21,861 nucleotides of DNA, taken from a virus. The stretch lies in the IMG/VR virus record IMGVR_UViG_3300017772_000160, positions 1 to 21,861 of that record, one strand, 5' to 3'. The notes under the pieces are model-generated. The model did not search any database. It was not told where the DNA came from and was given only the letters and a program-made list of their open reading frames with translations. Shown in pieces: positions 1 to 5,401 of the stretch; within the stretch, counting starts at the first letter, position 1, and every line of letters starts with the position of its first letter. Both the position numbers and the translations under genes were made by a program.

Positions 1-82
1 AGTAGAGTCTGGAGATATAGAATCAACTATACCATTCAAGTATATGTTAGACAATGAGGAACTTCCTATAATCATTGCATAA
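1..82 (+). CDS. 3' end of an unidentified gene
   Basis: The frame beginning at position 2 is open from the window edge and ends in TAA at 80-82, giving a 26-residue C-terminal tail that finishes NEELPIIIA. The stop overlaps the next start codon as TAATG, the same arrangement seen elsewhere in this gene cluster, which supports it as a real gene end. Too little is present to assign a function. Confidence 0.6.
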   Translation, partial: VESGDIESTIPFKYMLDNEELPIIIA

Positions 83-384
83 TGGCCAGACCAAAATTAC
101 CTGAGATAGATAAATTAAAGAAACGAGTCAGGAAAAGATATCCTGGCTCTGTATGTGTTCAAGACTCTATAGGAGAATTCTATATAGAATGGCAATCTGA
201 AAACTTAAATGATACATTCTTAATGGAAAATAGTTCTTCTGAAATAGAAGCATGGCAACAAGCTAGTATAACAGCTAAGCATGAACAACATATTAATAGA
301 ACACATCCTTTAAAGAAATTAATGTCTCAAGAACAAAAAAATCAAAATAAAGAACGTATAACAAGAAGAATTAGAAAAATATGA
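82..384 (+). CDS. hypothetical protein, basic, 100 residues
   Basis: I do not recognise this protein. It is strongly basic at both ends (KLKKRVRKRYPG near residues 11-22 and a C-terminal tail rich in Lys and Arg), with a more neutral middle containing EFYIEWQ and a helical stretch around residues 55-70. No cysteine cluster, membrane segment or signal peptide is visible. The start overlaps the upstream stop (TAATG) and the stop overlaps the next start (ATGA at 381-384), so it is translationally coupled to both neighbours. The charge pattern would fit nucleic-acid binding, but that is only an inference. Confidence 0.65.
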   Translation: MARPKLPEIDKLKKRVRKRYPGSVCVQDSIGEFYIEWQSENLNDTFLMENSSSEIEAWQQASITAKHEQHINRTHPLKKLMSQEQKNQNKERITRRIRKI

Positions 385-773
385 TGATAAAAACAATAAA
401 TCACTCATGGGCAATACCAGAATCAATGATTAATAGACATGGTGAAATCTGGGCAGGAATAGATTTTGAAATCAATCCAAGAATTTCAAATTATGCATTC
501 CGTAATGATCCGTTATCAGTAAATGTTGGAAAACTTTGTTTATGTAATAAGAAATTAGATACTAATTTAAAACAATTAAGATCATTAAAAACAATATTAG
601 AACATGTTATCACTGATTTTAAATTATTACATGGTAATCAAGGAACTATTGATGTTAATGTATTAAATATTACATTTCACTTAAGATCTATAGAAATTCA
701 AAGATTATATGAAACAATTACTGATTCTATAGACGTAATTCAGAAATCTTATAGATTAGGACTATATTTATAA
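381..773 (+). CDS. hypothetical protein, 130 residues
   Basis: Unrecognised soluble protein. The N-terminal half is mixed beta-like (WAIPESMINRHGEIWAGIDF) and the C-terminal half, from about residue 60, is helix-rich and leucine/isoleucine-rich. No catalytic motif, signal peptide or membrane segment is apparent. The start is the ATGA overlap with the preceding gene. The stop codon at 771-773 lies inside the putative promoter element 765-777 that precedes the next small gene, so the coding sequence and a regulatory site share bases. Codon use is the same A/T-ending type as its neighbours. Confidence 0.65.
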   Translation: MMIKTINHSWAIPESMINRHGEIWAGIDFEINPRISNYAFRNDPLSVNVGKLCLCNKKLDTNLKQLRSLKTILEHVITDFKLLHGNQGTIDVNVLNITFHLRSIEIQRLYETITDSIDVIQKSYRLGLYL

Positions 774-777
774 TAAA
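765..777 (+). promoter_or_regulatory. putative late promoter element, copy 1
   Basis: The 13-mer TATTTATAATAAA is an exact copy of the elements at 9519 and 21309 and lies 7 bases upstream of the ATG at 785. It overlaps the stop codon of the preceding gene. Confidence 0.45.
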
Positions 778-784
778 GAACAAA

Positions 785-949
785 ATGAAGAAATATAAAT
801 ATTTTTTTATATCTGATTCTAAAAAAGAAGCCGTTGGAAAAGTAACAGCTTTAACACAAAAAAGAGCAATTCAAAAAGCTGCACAAATAAAACGATTATC
901 AACTAATCATTTTTTAGAATTATTTAATGTAGAAGAAATTCATGAGTAA
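785..949 (+). CDS. hypothetical small protein, 54 residues
   Basis: A short ORF running ATG 785 to TAA 947-949. The product is basic in its first two thirds (MKKYKYFFISDSKKEAVGK, then a helix with KRAIQKAAQIKR) and more hydrophobic and acidic at the end (FLELFNVEEIHE). It fills the gap between the genes at 381 and 942, overlaps the latter by 8 bases, and is preceded by a copy of the recurring promoter-like element. Pattern and packing support it as a real gene; the function is unknown. The alternating Lys/Ala/Gln helix could bind nucleic acid, but nothing specific identifies it. Confidence 0.6.
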   Translation: MKKYKYFFISDSKKEAVGKVTALTQKRAIQKAAQIKRLSTNHFLELFNVEEIHE

Positions 950-1373
950 TCATTTATCAAATATTGAAGTAGGATTAGCTGAATATAATTTTTTTCAGCA
1001 ATTATCATCTAATGAAAAATTTTTCTACTTAACTGAAATATATGATATAGAAACAAAAAAGAATGGCAATTCTTCAATAGTCGACAATCTTCAACTATTT
1101 TTTGATGATTTAACAGAATTACAACAATATGACGTATTAAATAGCACTGGAAGTGATTTTAGTAAAGTTGATGTTTTAGTAGATAATGATAACATTGTAT
1201 TAGAATCTAATAGTCTTCGAGCTGTAAAACATATTAAATATAGATTTATGGATGATGGATATATATTAATACGTGATAGTGATGTTGAAAAAATGTTTAA
1301 AAAGAATAAAATAACACGATATTTACGTGTTTATAAAATTATAGGACGAGTTTTTCATTTGTGCTATAATTAA
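942..1373 (+). CDS. hypothetical protein, 143 residues
   Basis: Unrecognised soluble protein. The first half is acidic (several Asp/Glu-rich stretches such as FFDDLTELQQYDV near residues 53-65) and the C-terminal third is basic and beta-like (YRFMDDGYILIRDSD, then KKNKITRYLRVYKIIGR). No signal peptide, membrane helix or metal motif is seen. It overlaps the end of the 54-residue gene by 8 bases and is followed by a hairpin with a T-run, so it is probably the last gene of this transcript. Acidic N-terminus with basic C-terminus is compatible with a small protein-protein adaptor, but this is not evidence for a function. Confidence 0.65.
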   Translation: MSNHLSNIEVGLAEYNFFQQLSSNEKFFYLTEIYDIETKKNGNSSIVDNLQLFFDDLTELQQYDVLNSTGSDFSKVDVLVDNDNIVLESNSLRAVKHIKYRFMDDGYILIRDSDVEKMFKKNKITRYLRVYKIIGRVFHLCYN

Positions 1374-1383
1374 TAATATAAGC

Positions 1384-1410
1384 ATTGAGATACGGTAGGT
1401 CTCGATTTTT
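1384..1410 (+). terminator. probable intrinsic terminator after the 942-1373 gene
   Basis: ATTGAGA (1384-1390) pairs with TCTCGAT (1400-1406), seven pairs including one G-T wobble, around a 9-base loop, and runs into five T residues. The stem is short for a terminator, but its position between a gene end and the Hsp20 leader fits. Confidence 0.5.
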
Positions 1411-1439
1411 ATAAAATTAAATTTAAAAACGGTTAGCTA

Positions 1440-1472
1440 ATGCAACCAAAAAACACAGGAGGTTTAAAATGA
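1440..1472 (+). CDS. possible 10-codon leader peptide before Hsp20
   Basis: ATG at 1440 opens a 10-residue frame (MQPKNTGGLK) whose TGA stop (1470-1472) overlaps the Hsp20 start as ATGA. The Hsp20 Shine-Dalgarno AGGAGG is embedded in its Gly-Gly codons. A hairpin (GGTTAGC with GCAACC, 1431-1447) overlaps the leader start. It may be chance, since a ribosome binding site read in this frame naturally gives Gly-Gly. Confidence 0.25.
   Translation: MQPKNTGGLK
1457..1462 (+). promoter_or_regulatory. unusually strong Shine-Dalgarno of the Hsp20 gene
   Basis: AGGAGG lies six bases upstream of the ATG at 1469. It is the fullest Shine-Dalgarno match in the window; most other genes have only short A/G runs or nothing recognisable. 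It fixes the Hsp20 start. Confidence 0.8.
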
Positions 1473-1882
1473 CACATTTTAAAGAAACACTATTATTCAA
1501 TGACTTCGATTTAGTTTGGAAAAACTTTTTCGATCAATCTTCTAAATTTTTACCGGTAACATCAAATAAAATGAATTATCCAGTTGATATATTTACAACT
1601 GATAATGGAATACAATTTGAAATTGCCGCAGTAGGTTTAGAAAAATCAGATATTGAAATTTTAACAGAAGGAGAAACGTTAAGAGTTCGATATGACAAAG
1701 GCAAAGAAGAAAAACGTGAATTTATTCACAAAGGTATCGCTAAAAGAGCTTTTGATTTTGCTTGGAAAATATCTAAAGAATTAGATTTAACAAAAGCAGG
1801 AGCTGTAATGGAAAAAGGATTGTTAGCAATAGATATTCCATATGCTAAAGATAGAGCACCAAAGCGATTAACAATTAAATAA
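1469..1882 (+). CDS. hsp20: small heat-shock protein, Hsp20/alpha-crystallin family
   Basis: An ATP-independent holdase that binds unfolding proteins in the cytoplasm; phage copies are well known in marine T4-like phages and are thought to protect virion or replication proteins, though the exact role is unsettled. The alpha-crystallin domain spans about residues 37-125, opening with YPVDIFTTDNG and closing with the diagnostic GAVMEKGLLAIDIP (residues 111-124, the family's A-x-x-x-n-G-v-L signature). The C-terminal RLTIK supplies an I-x-I-like anchor (L-T-I) used for oligomer assembly. At 137 residues it has the normal length of a compact bacterial or phage sHSP with a short N-terminal arm. 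A full AGGAGG precedes the start, suggesting high expression. The unrelated small gene at 1888 follows after 5 bases. Confidence 0.93.
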   Translation: MTHFKETLLFNDFDLVWKNFFDQSSKFLPVTSNKMNYPVDIFTTDNGIQFEIAAVGLEKSDIEILTEGETLRVRYDKGKEEKREFIHKGIAKRAFDFAWKISKELDLTKAGAVMEKGLLAIDIPYAKDRAPKRLTIK

Positions 1883-1887
1883 GTTAT

Positions 1888-2091
1888 ATGAGACCTACCA
1901 ACTCAATGTATATATCTCCAACTATTGAGTATCAAAATAAGAGATTTAATATACGAAGATTAGTTCGAGAAAATCCGGAAGAAAATATAGAATATTGGAA
2001 ATCATTAATTGCTCATGATCTTGTTTTAAGAAAAGATGGATATTTGTGGTTTTTAATTGAAATTTCTGATGCTGAAATTATAGAAGAATGA
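1888..2091 (+). CDS. hypothetical small acidic protein, 67 residues
   Basis: Unrecognised. The central segment (RRLVRENPEENIEYWKSL, residues 23-40) is strongly helical and charged, followed by a short beta-like region (YLWFLIEIS) and an acidic tail ending in IIEE. No metal-binding or membrane features. It begins 5 bases after the Hsp20 stop and its stop overlaps the next start (ATGA at 2088-2091), so it is very likely co-transcribed and coupled with both. No usable Shine-Dalgarno is present, in line with coupling from Hsp20 translation. Confidence 0.65.
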   Translation: MRPTNSMYISPTIEYQNKRFNIRRLVRENPEENIEYWKSLIAHDLVLRKDGYLWFLIEISDAEIIEE

Positions 2092-2588
2092 AAAAGAAAA
2101 AATTACCAAAATATGTTCAACAATTATTTAAAAAGCCACAATTTAAAATTGGAGAAATTGTTAAATATAATTTCCTAGGAGAAATAGGATGGGGAAGAAT
2201 AACTAAAATTAGAAAAGACAATGACAAAGTTACTTATATGGTTAAAGGAAATGGGTATGTATATCCGTGTGGCATTCAAATCAAAGAATACTCCAGTTAT
2301 TACGCCGGAGCCATCGACTACGAGACTTCAAAAAATAGATCAGATAATGAGCAAACCGGAGTTTCAACAACTAAAACACGAACTAACAATCAAACAAGGA
2401 AACGACTTTCTGGATCTAATAGCAACTCAGTATCAGATACAAGACTTAACATTGGGACAAAGACTGATATTAGGAATGGCAATGAACAATACATTAAACC
2501 AGATTCAAGAAGCAAAAAATCAGCTGAAAGAACGGAATTAGATAAAGAGTTTGATAAACAGAAAAATTTCTTAAGAAAATTTACATAA
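2088..2588 (+). CDS. SH3-like-domain protein with low-complexity C-terminal half
   Basis: Residues about 17-67 look like a compact SH3/KOW-type beta barrel (FKIGEIVKYNFLGEIGWGR, then KVTYMVKGNGYVYPCG), a fold used for protein or nucleic-acid contacts. From about residue 68 the protein becomes Ser/Thr/Asn/Lys/Arg-rich and unlike a folded domain, down to a charged helical C-terminus (ELDKEFDKQKNFLRKF). The same bases (2257-2541) carry a second open frame that encodes a much more protein-like sequence, and the DNA there is about 36% G+C by my count (86 of 240 bases at 2281-2520) against about 22% in adjacent lines. So the C-terminal half may be an overprinted disordered tail, or the real product may be a frameshifted fusion. 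The N-terminal half is secure; the C-terminal half is uncertain. Confidence 0.6.
   Translation: MKKKKLPKYVQQLFKKPQFKIGEIVKYNFLGEIGWGRITKIRKDNDKVTYMVKGNGYVYPCGIQIKEYSSYYAGAIDYETSKNRSDNEQTGVSTTKTRTNNQTRKRLSGSNSNSVSDTRLNIGTKTDIRNGNEQYIKPDSRSKKSAERTELDKEFDKQKNFLRKFT
2257..2541 (+). CDS. candidate nested, out-of-frame gene (94 residues)
   Basis: Lies wholly inside the 2088-2588 gene in the +1 frame relative to it. The frame is open from an ATG at 2221, but the ATG at 2257 is preceded by AAAGGA at a good distance and is my preferred start. The product has a short basic beginning (MYIRVAFKSK), a Pro/Thr linker (TPVITPEPSTT), and then three helix-like segments: LQKIDQIMSKPEFQQLKHEL, TLGQRLILGMAM and a C-terminal QIQEAKNQLKERN. 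This looks like a genuine helical protein rather than a shadow. Codons here use G and C endings (ACG, CCG, GAG, CTG, CAG) that are rare elsewhere in the window, as expected if two frames constrain the same bases. The alternative is a +1 frameshift joining the SH3-like domain to this segment. Function unknown. Confidence 0.4.
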   Translation: MYIRVAFKSKNTPVITPEPSTTRLQKIDQIMSKPEFQQLKHELTIKQGNDFLDLIATQYQIQDLTLGQRLILGMAMNNTLNQIQEAKNQLKERN

Positions 2589-2638
2589 AGGTTGGATATT
2601 AATAATATTATTCTTATTATATAGAAAAAATAAGAAAT

Positions 2639-3109
2639 ATGAAAAAAGTAACAATATTATTAAGTGTGATGCTAATAGGTTTAGTATCATTTAGTCAGAA
2701 ACTTGAATTTGACAAATATCCAAATATCGATAGTTTAAAAACTGTATTACATAATACATTAACAAAATTTAAGAATGATAAAGATATGTCATTTTTAAAT
2801 TCTAATATTGTAATAAATGATAGTTTAGACTATTCTCATTATAATTCTACGACTGGTAATTATGTAGTATATTCAACTATGAATTCAAAAGATTATATAA
2901 AAACGATTTTAGATCCAAATTTATCTTCTTTTATCAGTCATCCAGATTATGAATTTGAAATCTTAGAAACATCAGAATCATTTATTAATCATTTTGATAA
3001 ATGGGTAATAGTAGTAATGATTGATTCTGATAAATATGAAAAACAATTGATAGTTCAATTTAATTTTCATTATTCAAATAAGTTACAGCATATTGATATA
3101 ACAGGATAA
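2639..3109 (+). CDS. exported protein with flavobacterial-type signal peptide
   Basis: Residues 1-19 form a Sec signal peptide: MKK, a hydrophobic core (TILLSVMLIGLV), then SFS followed by Gln20 and Lys21. Ending in S-F-S|Q-K is highly typical of Flavobacteriia, where the mature protein starts at Gln. There is no lipobox cysteine, so the mature protein (about 137 residues) should be periplasmic or secreted. The mature part is acidic and mixed alpha/beta (INDSLDYSHYNSTTGNYVVY; DKWVIVVMIDSDKY), with no recognisable enzyme motif. It stands alone in a unit, 50 bases after the previous gene and ending at a strong terminator. An exported phage protein could modify the envelope, exclude other phages or be a captured host gene; none of these can be chosen from sequence alone. 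Confidence 0.75.
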   Translation: MKKVTILLSVMLIGLVSFSQKLEFDKYPNIDSLKTVLHNTLTKFKNDKDMSFLNSNIVINDSLDYSHYNSTTGNYVVYSTMNSKDYIKTILDPNLSSFISHPDYEFEILETSESFINHFDKWVIVVMIDSDKYEKQLIVQFNFHYSNKLQHIDITG

Positions 3110-3129
3110 AATATTAAATCTTGATCAGT

Positions 3130-3161
3130 AAAAAAGCGCTTCTTTATGGAGCGCTTTTTTT
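3130..3161. terminator. bidirectional intrinsic terminator
   Basis: AAAAAAGCGCT (3130-3140) and AGCGCTTTTTT (3150-3160) form a perfect 11-pair stem with a 9-base loop. The T-run on the + strand serves the gene ending at 3109, and the A-run, read as U on the minus strand, serves the convergent gene ending at 3187. Confidence 0.9.
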
Positions 3162-3186
3162 ATTTTAAACTAACAAAAATTTTATA

Positions 3187-3738
3187 TTAACTATAAGAAT
3201 AGTATTCATTAGGTTCAGATTTATATACGTCTAATGGTCCTGGGATTGGTTTTAATTTAATTCCATTTTTTGCAAATCCAGCTTTTAATCTACTTGCATC
3301 CATTCTAGCTTCTGTCATTAACATTCCTATTATATACTTATATATTCTATCAGCACCTAGGCCTTTTAATGGAGCTGGAGTATTTTGTTTAAACCATTGA
3401 CCAATTGTTCCTTTGCTAAAAACAGTAAATAAAAGTTTATCATCTACTAATAATTTTCCACCCATATTTAGGACTTTACCATCTGCTCCTTTAACTGGAT
3501 ATGTTATATATTTTATATTAATACTATATGGAGCTCTTTTAATGTCTGCCCCTTTTGAATCTTTTTTATCAACTCCTAAAAACGAATAAGTTTTTTCAGC
3601 TTGAACTTTTTCACCGGATTCTTTGTCGTCTGGGTCTACTTGTGCTGGCATATCTGCAGGAACTTCAGCGTCTGCTTGTTCTTTAAGATTTTTAGTTCCA
3701 AATCTTTTCATATTTTCTTGTAAAATATTCAAATTCAT
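3187..3738 (-). CDS. probable virion protein with capsid-targeting-like leader
   Basis: The only minus-strand gene in the window. The first 20 residues (MNLNILQENMKRFGTKNLKE) form an amphipathic, basic leader ending in L-K-E, which fits the (L/I)-x-E cleavage rule of T4 prohead protease gp21; T4 internal head proteins carry a similar leader that packages and releases them. An acidic, Asp/Glu/Pro-rich linker follows (residues 21-48), then a globular region (about 50-183) with beta-strand character (YSINIKYITYPV, GGKLLVDDKLLFTVF) and a helical segment (YKYIIGMLMTEARMDASRLK). No enzyme motif is visible. AAAGGA precedes the start at normal distance, and the recurring promoter element lies about 22 bases upstream. 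Role as a head-internal or scaffold-associated protein is inference; a general structural or hypothetical protein is the alternative. Confidence 0.65.
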   Translation of the reverse strand: MNLNILQENMKRFGTKNLKEQADAEVPADMPAQVDPDDKESGEKVQAEKTYSFLGVDKKDSKGADIKRAPYSINIKYITYPVKGADGKVLNMGGKLLVDDKLLFTVFSKGTIGQWFKQNTPAPLKGLGADRIYKYIIGMLMTEARMDASRLKAGFAKNGIKLKPIPGPLDVYKSEPNEYYSYS

Positions 3739-3760
3739 AATTTTCCTTTGTATTGTTAGT

Positions 3761-3777
3761 TTTATTTATAATAAATA
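3761..3777 (-). promoter_or_regulatory. putative late promoter element, copy 2 (minus strand)
   Basis: Read on the minus strand it is TATTTATTATAAATAAA, the same coding-strand pattern as the + strand copies, and it also contains the exact T4 late consensus TATAAATA. It sits 22 bases upstream of the minus-strand start at 3738, leaving room for a short leader with AAAGGA. Confidence 0.55.
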
Positions 3778-3833
3778 TATCAAAAATAAGTTTTCATATC
3801 TGATTGTAAAATGTCATTTTTTTTATTATAATA

Positions 3834-3845
3834 TATTTATATAAG
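3834..3845 (+). promoter_or_regulatory. putative late promoter element, copy 3
   Basis: TATTTATATAAG lies 22 bases upstream of the ATG at 3868. With copy 2 it makes the 129-base interval 3739-3867 a divergent promoter region. A small inverted repeat, AAAATG-T-CATTTT at 3808-3820, lies between the two elements and could be an operator or chance. Confidence 0.5.
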
Positions 3846-3867
3846 ATAAAACAAGAAAGGTAAAAAC

Positions 3868-4023
3868 ATGGATAAAGTTAAAAATATAGTAAATTCGTCA
3901 TGGTTTAAAGCTGCTGCAATAGGCGGTATTGGTGTATTATTATTGTTAGACAAAAATGTATTTTATTCCGGTATTGCATTTGGATTTGCAGTACGTGAAT
4001 TTTTCTTAATATTTAAAAAATAA
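3868..4023 (+). CDS. small membrane protein, 51 residues
   Basis: ATG 3868 to TAA 4021-4023, with AAAGG seven bases upstream. After a short charged start (MDKVKNIVNSSWFK) come two hydrophobic segments, about residues 15-27 (AAAIGGIGVLLLL) and 32-49 (FYSGIAFGFAVREFFLIF), separated by a two-residue polar turn with Asp28 and Lys29. The C-terminus is basic. The form (small, two short membrane segments, basic tail) resembles holins or other phage inner-membrane miniproteins, but no lysis enzyme is encoded nearby, so a holin role is only a possibility. It begins the membrane-protein cassette. Confidence 0.6.
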   Translation: MDKVKNIVNSSWFKAAAIGGIGVLLLLDKNVFYSGIAFGFAVREFFLIFKK

Positions 4024-4039
4024 TTAAAAAGGTTATAAA

Positions 4040-4216
4040 ATGTCAAAATTTATCTACAAAGAACAAGTTCAGGATCTAATAACTGACTCAGCTGATATTG
4101 TAAGAATGATGGGAAGATCATTAGAAAATGGTCATTTAGATACAAATTCAGCTTTACATAATTTATCTGCTGCATTAACAAAATTAGAAAAAGCAGGTGA
4201 ATTTCTAAGAAAATAA
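4040..4216 (+). CDS. hypothetical small helical protein, 58 residues
   Basis: ATG 4040 to TAA 4214-4216, with AAAGG seven bases before the start. The product is soluble and almost wholly helical by appearance: SKFIYKEQVQDLITDSADI, MMGRSLENGHLDTNSALHNL, then SAALTKLEKAGEFLRK. No cysteine, membrane helix or catalytic motif. The stop overlaps the start of the membrane protein at 4216 (TAATG), implying coupled translation and a likely shared complex or at least matched dosage. Unrecognised. Confidence 0.6.
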   Translation: MSKFIYKEQVQDLITDSADIVRMMGRSLENGHLDTNSALHNLSAALTKLEKAGEFLRK

Positions 4217-5235
4217 TGAAAAAATTTTTTCCGTATTTAGTATTAATAGCAGCATTAGCTCTAGCATCTAGTGCTGCATATTATAGTGTATATGGAATTA
4301 GTAAATTATTTTCAGCAGCTGCAATATCAGTTGCCATTATGGCTGGGACGTTAGAAGCTTCAAAACTTATAGCAGCAACTTATCTTCATAGATATTGGAA
4401 AAAAATTAATTTTCTTTTTAAATTATATTTAACATCAGCTGTATTAATTTTAATGATAATAACTTCTATAGGAATTTATGGATTTCTAACCGCAGCATAT
4501 CAGAAAACAGCAAATGAATTATTTGTAATGGACAAAGAAATATCTGTAATAGAAATGAAAAAATCTAGATACAATGAACAATTAGATGGATACATATCTG
4601 AAAAAATACAATTGGCTAGTTCGATAACAGAATTAACAAAAGGTCTTTCTAATAATAAAATTCAATGGAGAGATAAAGAAACTAATCAAATTATTACTTC
4701 AACTTCTAGTAGAACCAGAAAAGTATTACAAACTCAATTAGATGATTTCAAAACACAAAGAAATAAAGTGTCTGTAAAAATAGAAGGATTAACAGATTCT
4801 ATAACTAAATTAGATTTAAAAGTTTTAGATTTACAATCAAATTCAGATGTTGCCAATGAAGTTGGCCCATTAAAATATGTTTCTGAATTATTAAATCGCC
4901 CTATGAATCAAGTAGTGAATTGGTTTATATTAATTTTTATATTTGTATTTGATCCATTAGCTGTAGTTTTATTAATTGCTGCTAATAAAGCTTTTGAAAT
5001 AGTTAGACAATCTATAAAAGAAAATATATATGGTGAACAAGTTATAAAAAATAGTAATCCGGATGTTTTTAGGCCTCCACATCCATCTGATGCAGCTGCA
5101 GTACCTTATTCTGATACTGAAGATTTTCTTGAAGAAGAAGCTGAAAAAAGAATGGATATTATAGGTCAAAATGGAAATGAAGGATTACATTATAAAGAAG
5201 AATCAAAACCAGGAAAAACAAAAGTTATATCATGA
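4216..5235 (+). CDS. four-helix membrane protein with central coiled coil
   Basis: Four predicted membrane helices at about residues 5-27, 33-56, 69-95 and 235-257. Between helices 3 and 4 is a roughly 140-residue charged, heptad-like coiled coil (about 98-215), and the C-terminal 80 residues after helix 4 are soluble and acidic (FLEEEAEKRMDIIG). Helix 2 carries GTLEASKLIAATYLHRYW, helix 4 carries FVFDPLAVVLLIAANKAFE; such signatures recur in uncharacterised membrane proteins of marine phages, from memory. With four spans both termini are on the same side, so the coiled coil lies either in the cytoplasm or periplasm with the tail. Coupled to the 4040 gene by TAATG and to the zinc-ribbon gene by ATGA. 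Function unknown; an envelope-remodelling, superinfection-exclusion or lysis-control role is conceivable. Confidence 0.75.
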   Translation: MKKFFPYLVLIAALALASSAAYYSVYGISKLFSAAAISVAIMAGTLEASKLIAATYLHRYWKKINFLFKLYLTSAVLILMIITSIGIYGFLTAAYQKTANELFVMDKEISVIEMKKSRYNEQLDGYISEKIQLASSITELTKGLSNNKIQWRDKETNQIITSTSSRTRKVLQTQLDDFKTQRNKVSVKIEGLTDSITKLDLKVLDLQSNSDVANEVGPLKYVSELLNRPMNQVVNWFILIFIFVFDPLAVVLLIAANKAFEIVRQSIKENIYGEQVIKNSNPDVFRPPHPSDAAAVPYSDTEDFLEEEAEKRMDIIGQNGNEGLHYKEESKPGKTKVIS

Positions 5236-5378
5236 AAAAAGAAAAATCAACAAAAATGTTACAATGCAGATGTGAAAATTGTACTAATATAGTAGAAGTA
5301 GCTAAAACATCATTATCAGTCGTTTGTTCTTTCTGTACATTTAAAATGGCAGAAGGTATATTGGAATATTCCAAATAA
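5232..5378 (+). CDS. zinc-ribbon-like miniprotein, 48 residues
   Basis: ATG 5232 overlaps the preceding stop (ATGA); TAA at 5376-5378. The sequence has C12-R-C14-E-N-C17 and later C32-S-F-C35, i.e. CxCxxC, 14 residues, CxxC, a pattern expected to bind one zinc ion in a ribbon fold. The first 11 residues are basic. Such miniproteins in phages often bind nucleic acid or RNA polymerase, but no specific family is recognisable. The last codons contain a perfect 14-base palindrome (TTGGAATATTCCAA, 5361-5374) directly before the next promoter-like element, so the end of the gene may double as an operator. Confidence 0.6.
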   Translation: MKKEKSTKMLQCRCENCTNIVEVAKTSLSVVCSFCTFKMAEGILEYSK

Positions 5379-5396
5379 TTTATTATAATAAATAAA
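5378..5396 (+). promoter_or_regulatory. putative late promoter element, copy 4 (palindromic variant)
   Basis: ATTTATTATAATAAATAAA; its first 16 bases (5378-5393) are a perfect palindrome. It begins on the last base of the zinc-ribbon stop codon and ends five bases before the ATG at 5402. It is a variant of the element at the other sites, so less certain. Confidence 0.35.
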
Positions 5397-5401
5397 AAGT
5401 T

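Noticed and set aside
2590-2638. Possible host-type promoter before the exported protein
   Set aside because: TTGG followed by a TA-rich stretch is only a loose match to the Bacteroidota -33/-7 pattern and cannot be distinguished from background AT richness.
3808-3820. AAAATG-T-CATTTT inverted repeat in the divergent region
   Set aside because: One-base centre cannot form a hairpin and six-base AT-rich arms arise easily by chance at this composition; kept only as a weak operator idea.
3623-3844. 73-codon + strand frame opposite the start of the minus-strand gene
   Set aside because: It runs antisense into the gene at 3187-3738 and through the divergent promoter region; its product is compositionally odd (Ser/Cys then Phe/Ile/Lys) and the minus-strand gene has the better ribosome site and leader.
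3868-4023. Holin assignment for the 51-residue membrane protein
   Set aside because: Size and two hydrophobic segments fit, but there is no endolysin or spanin in the window and many phage membrane miniproteins look the same.
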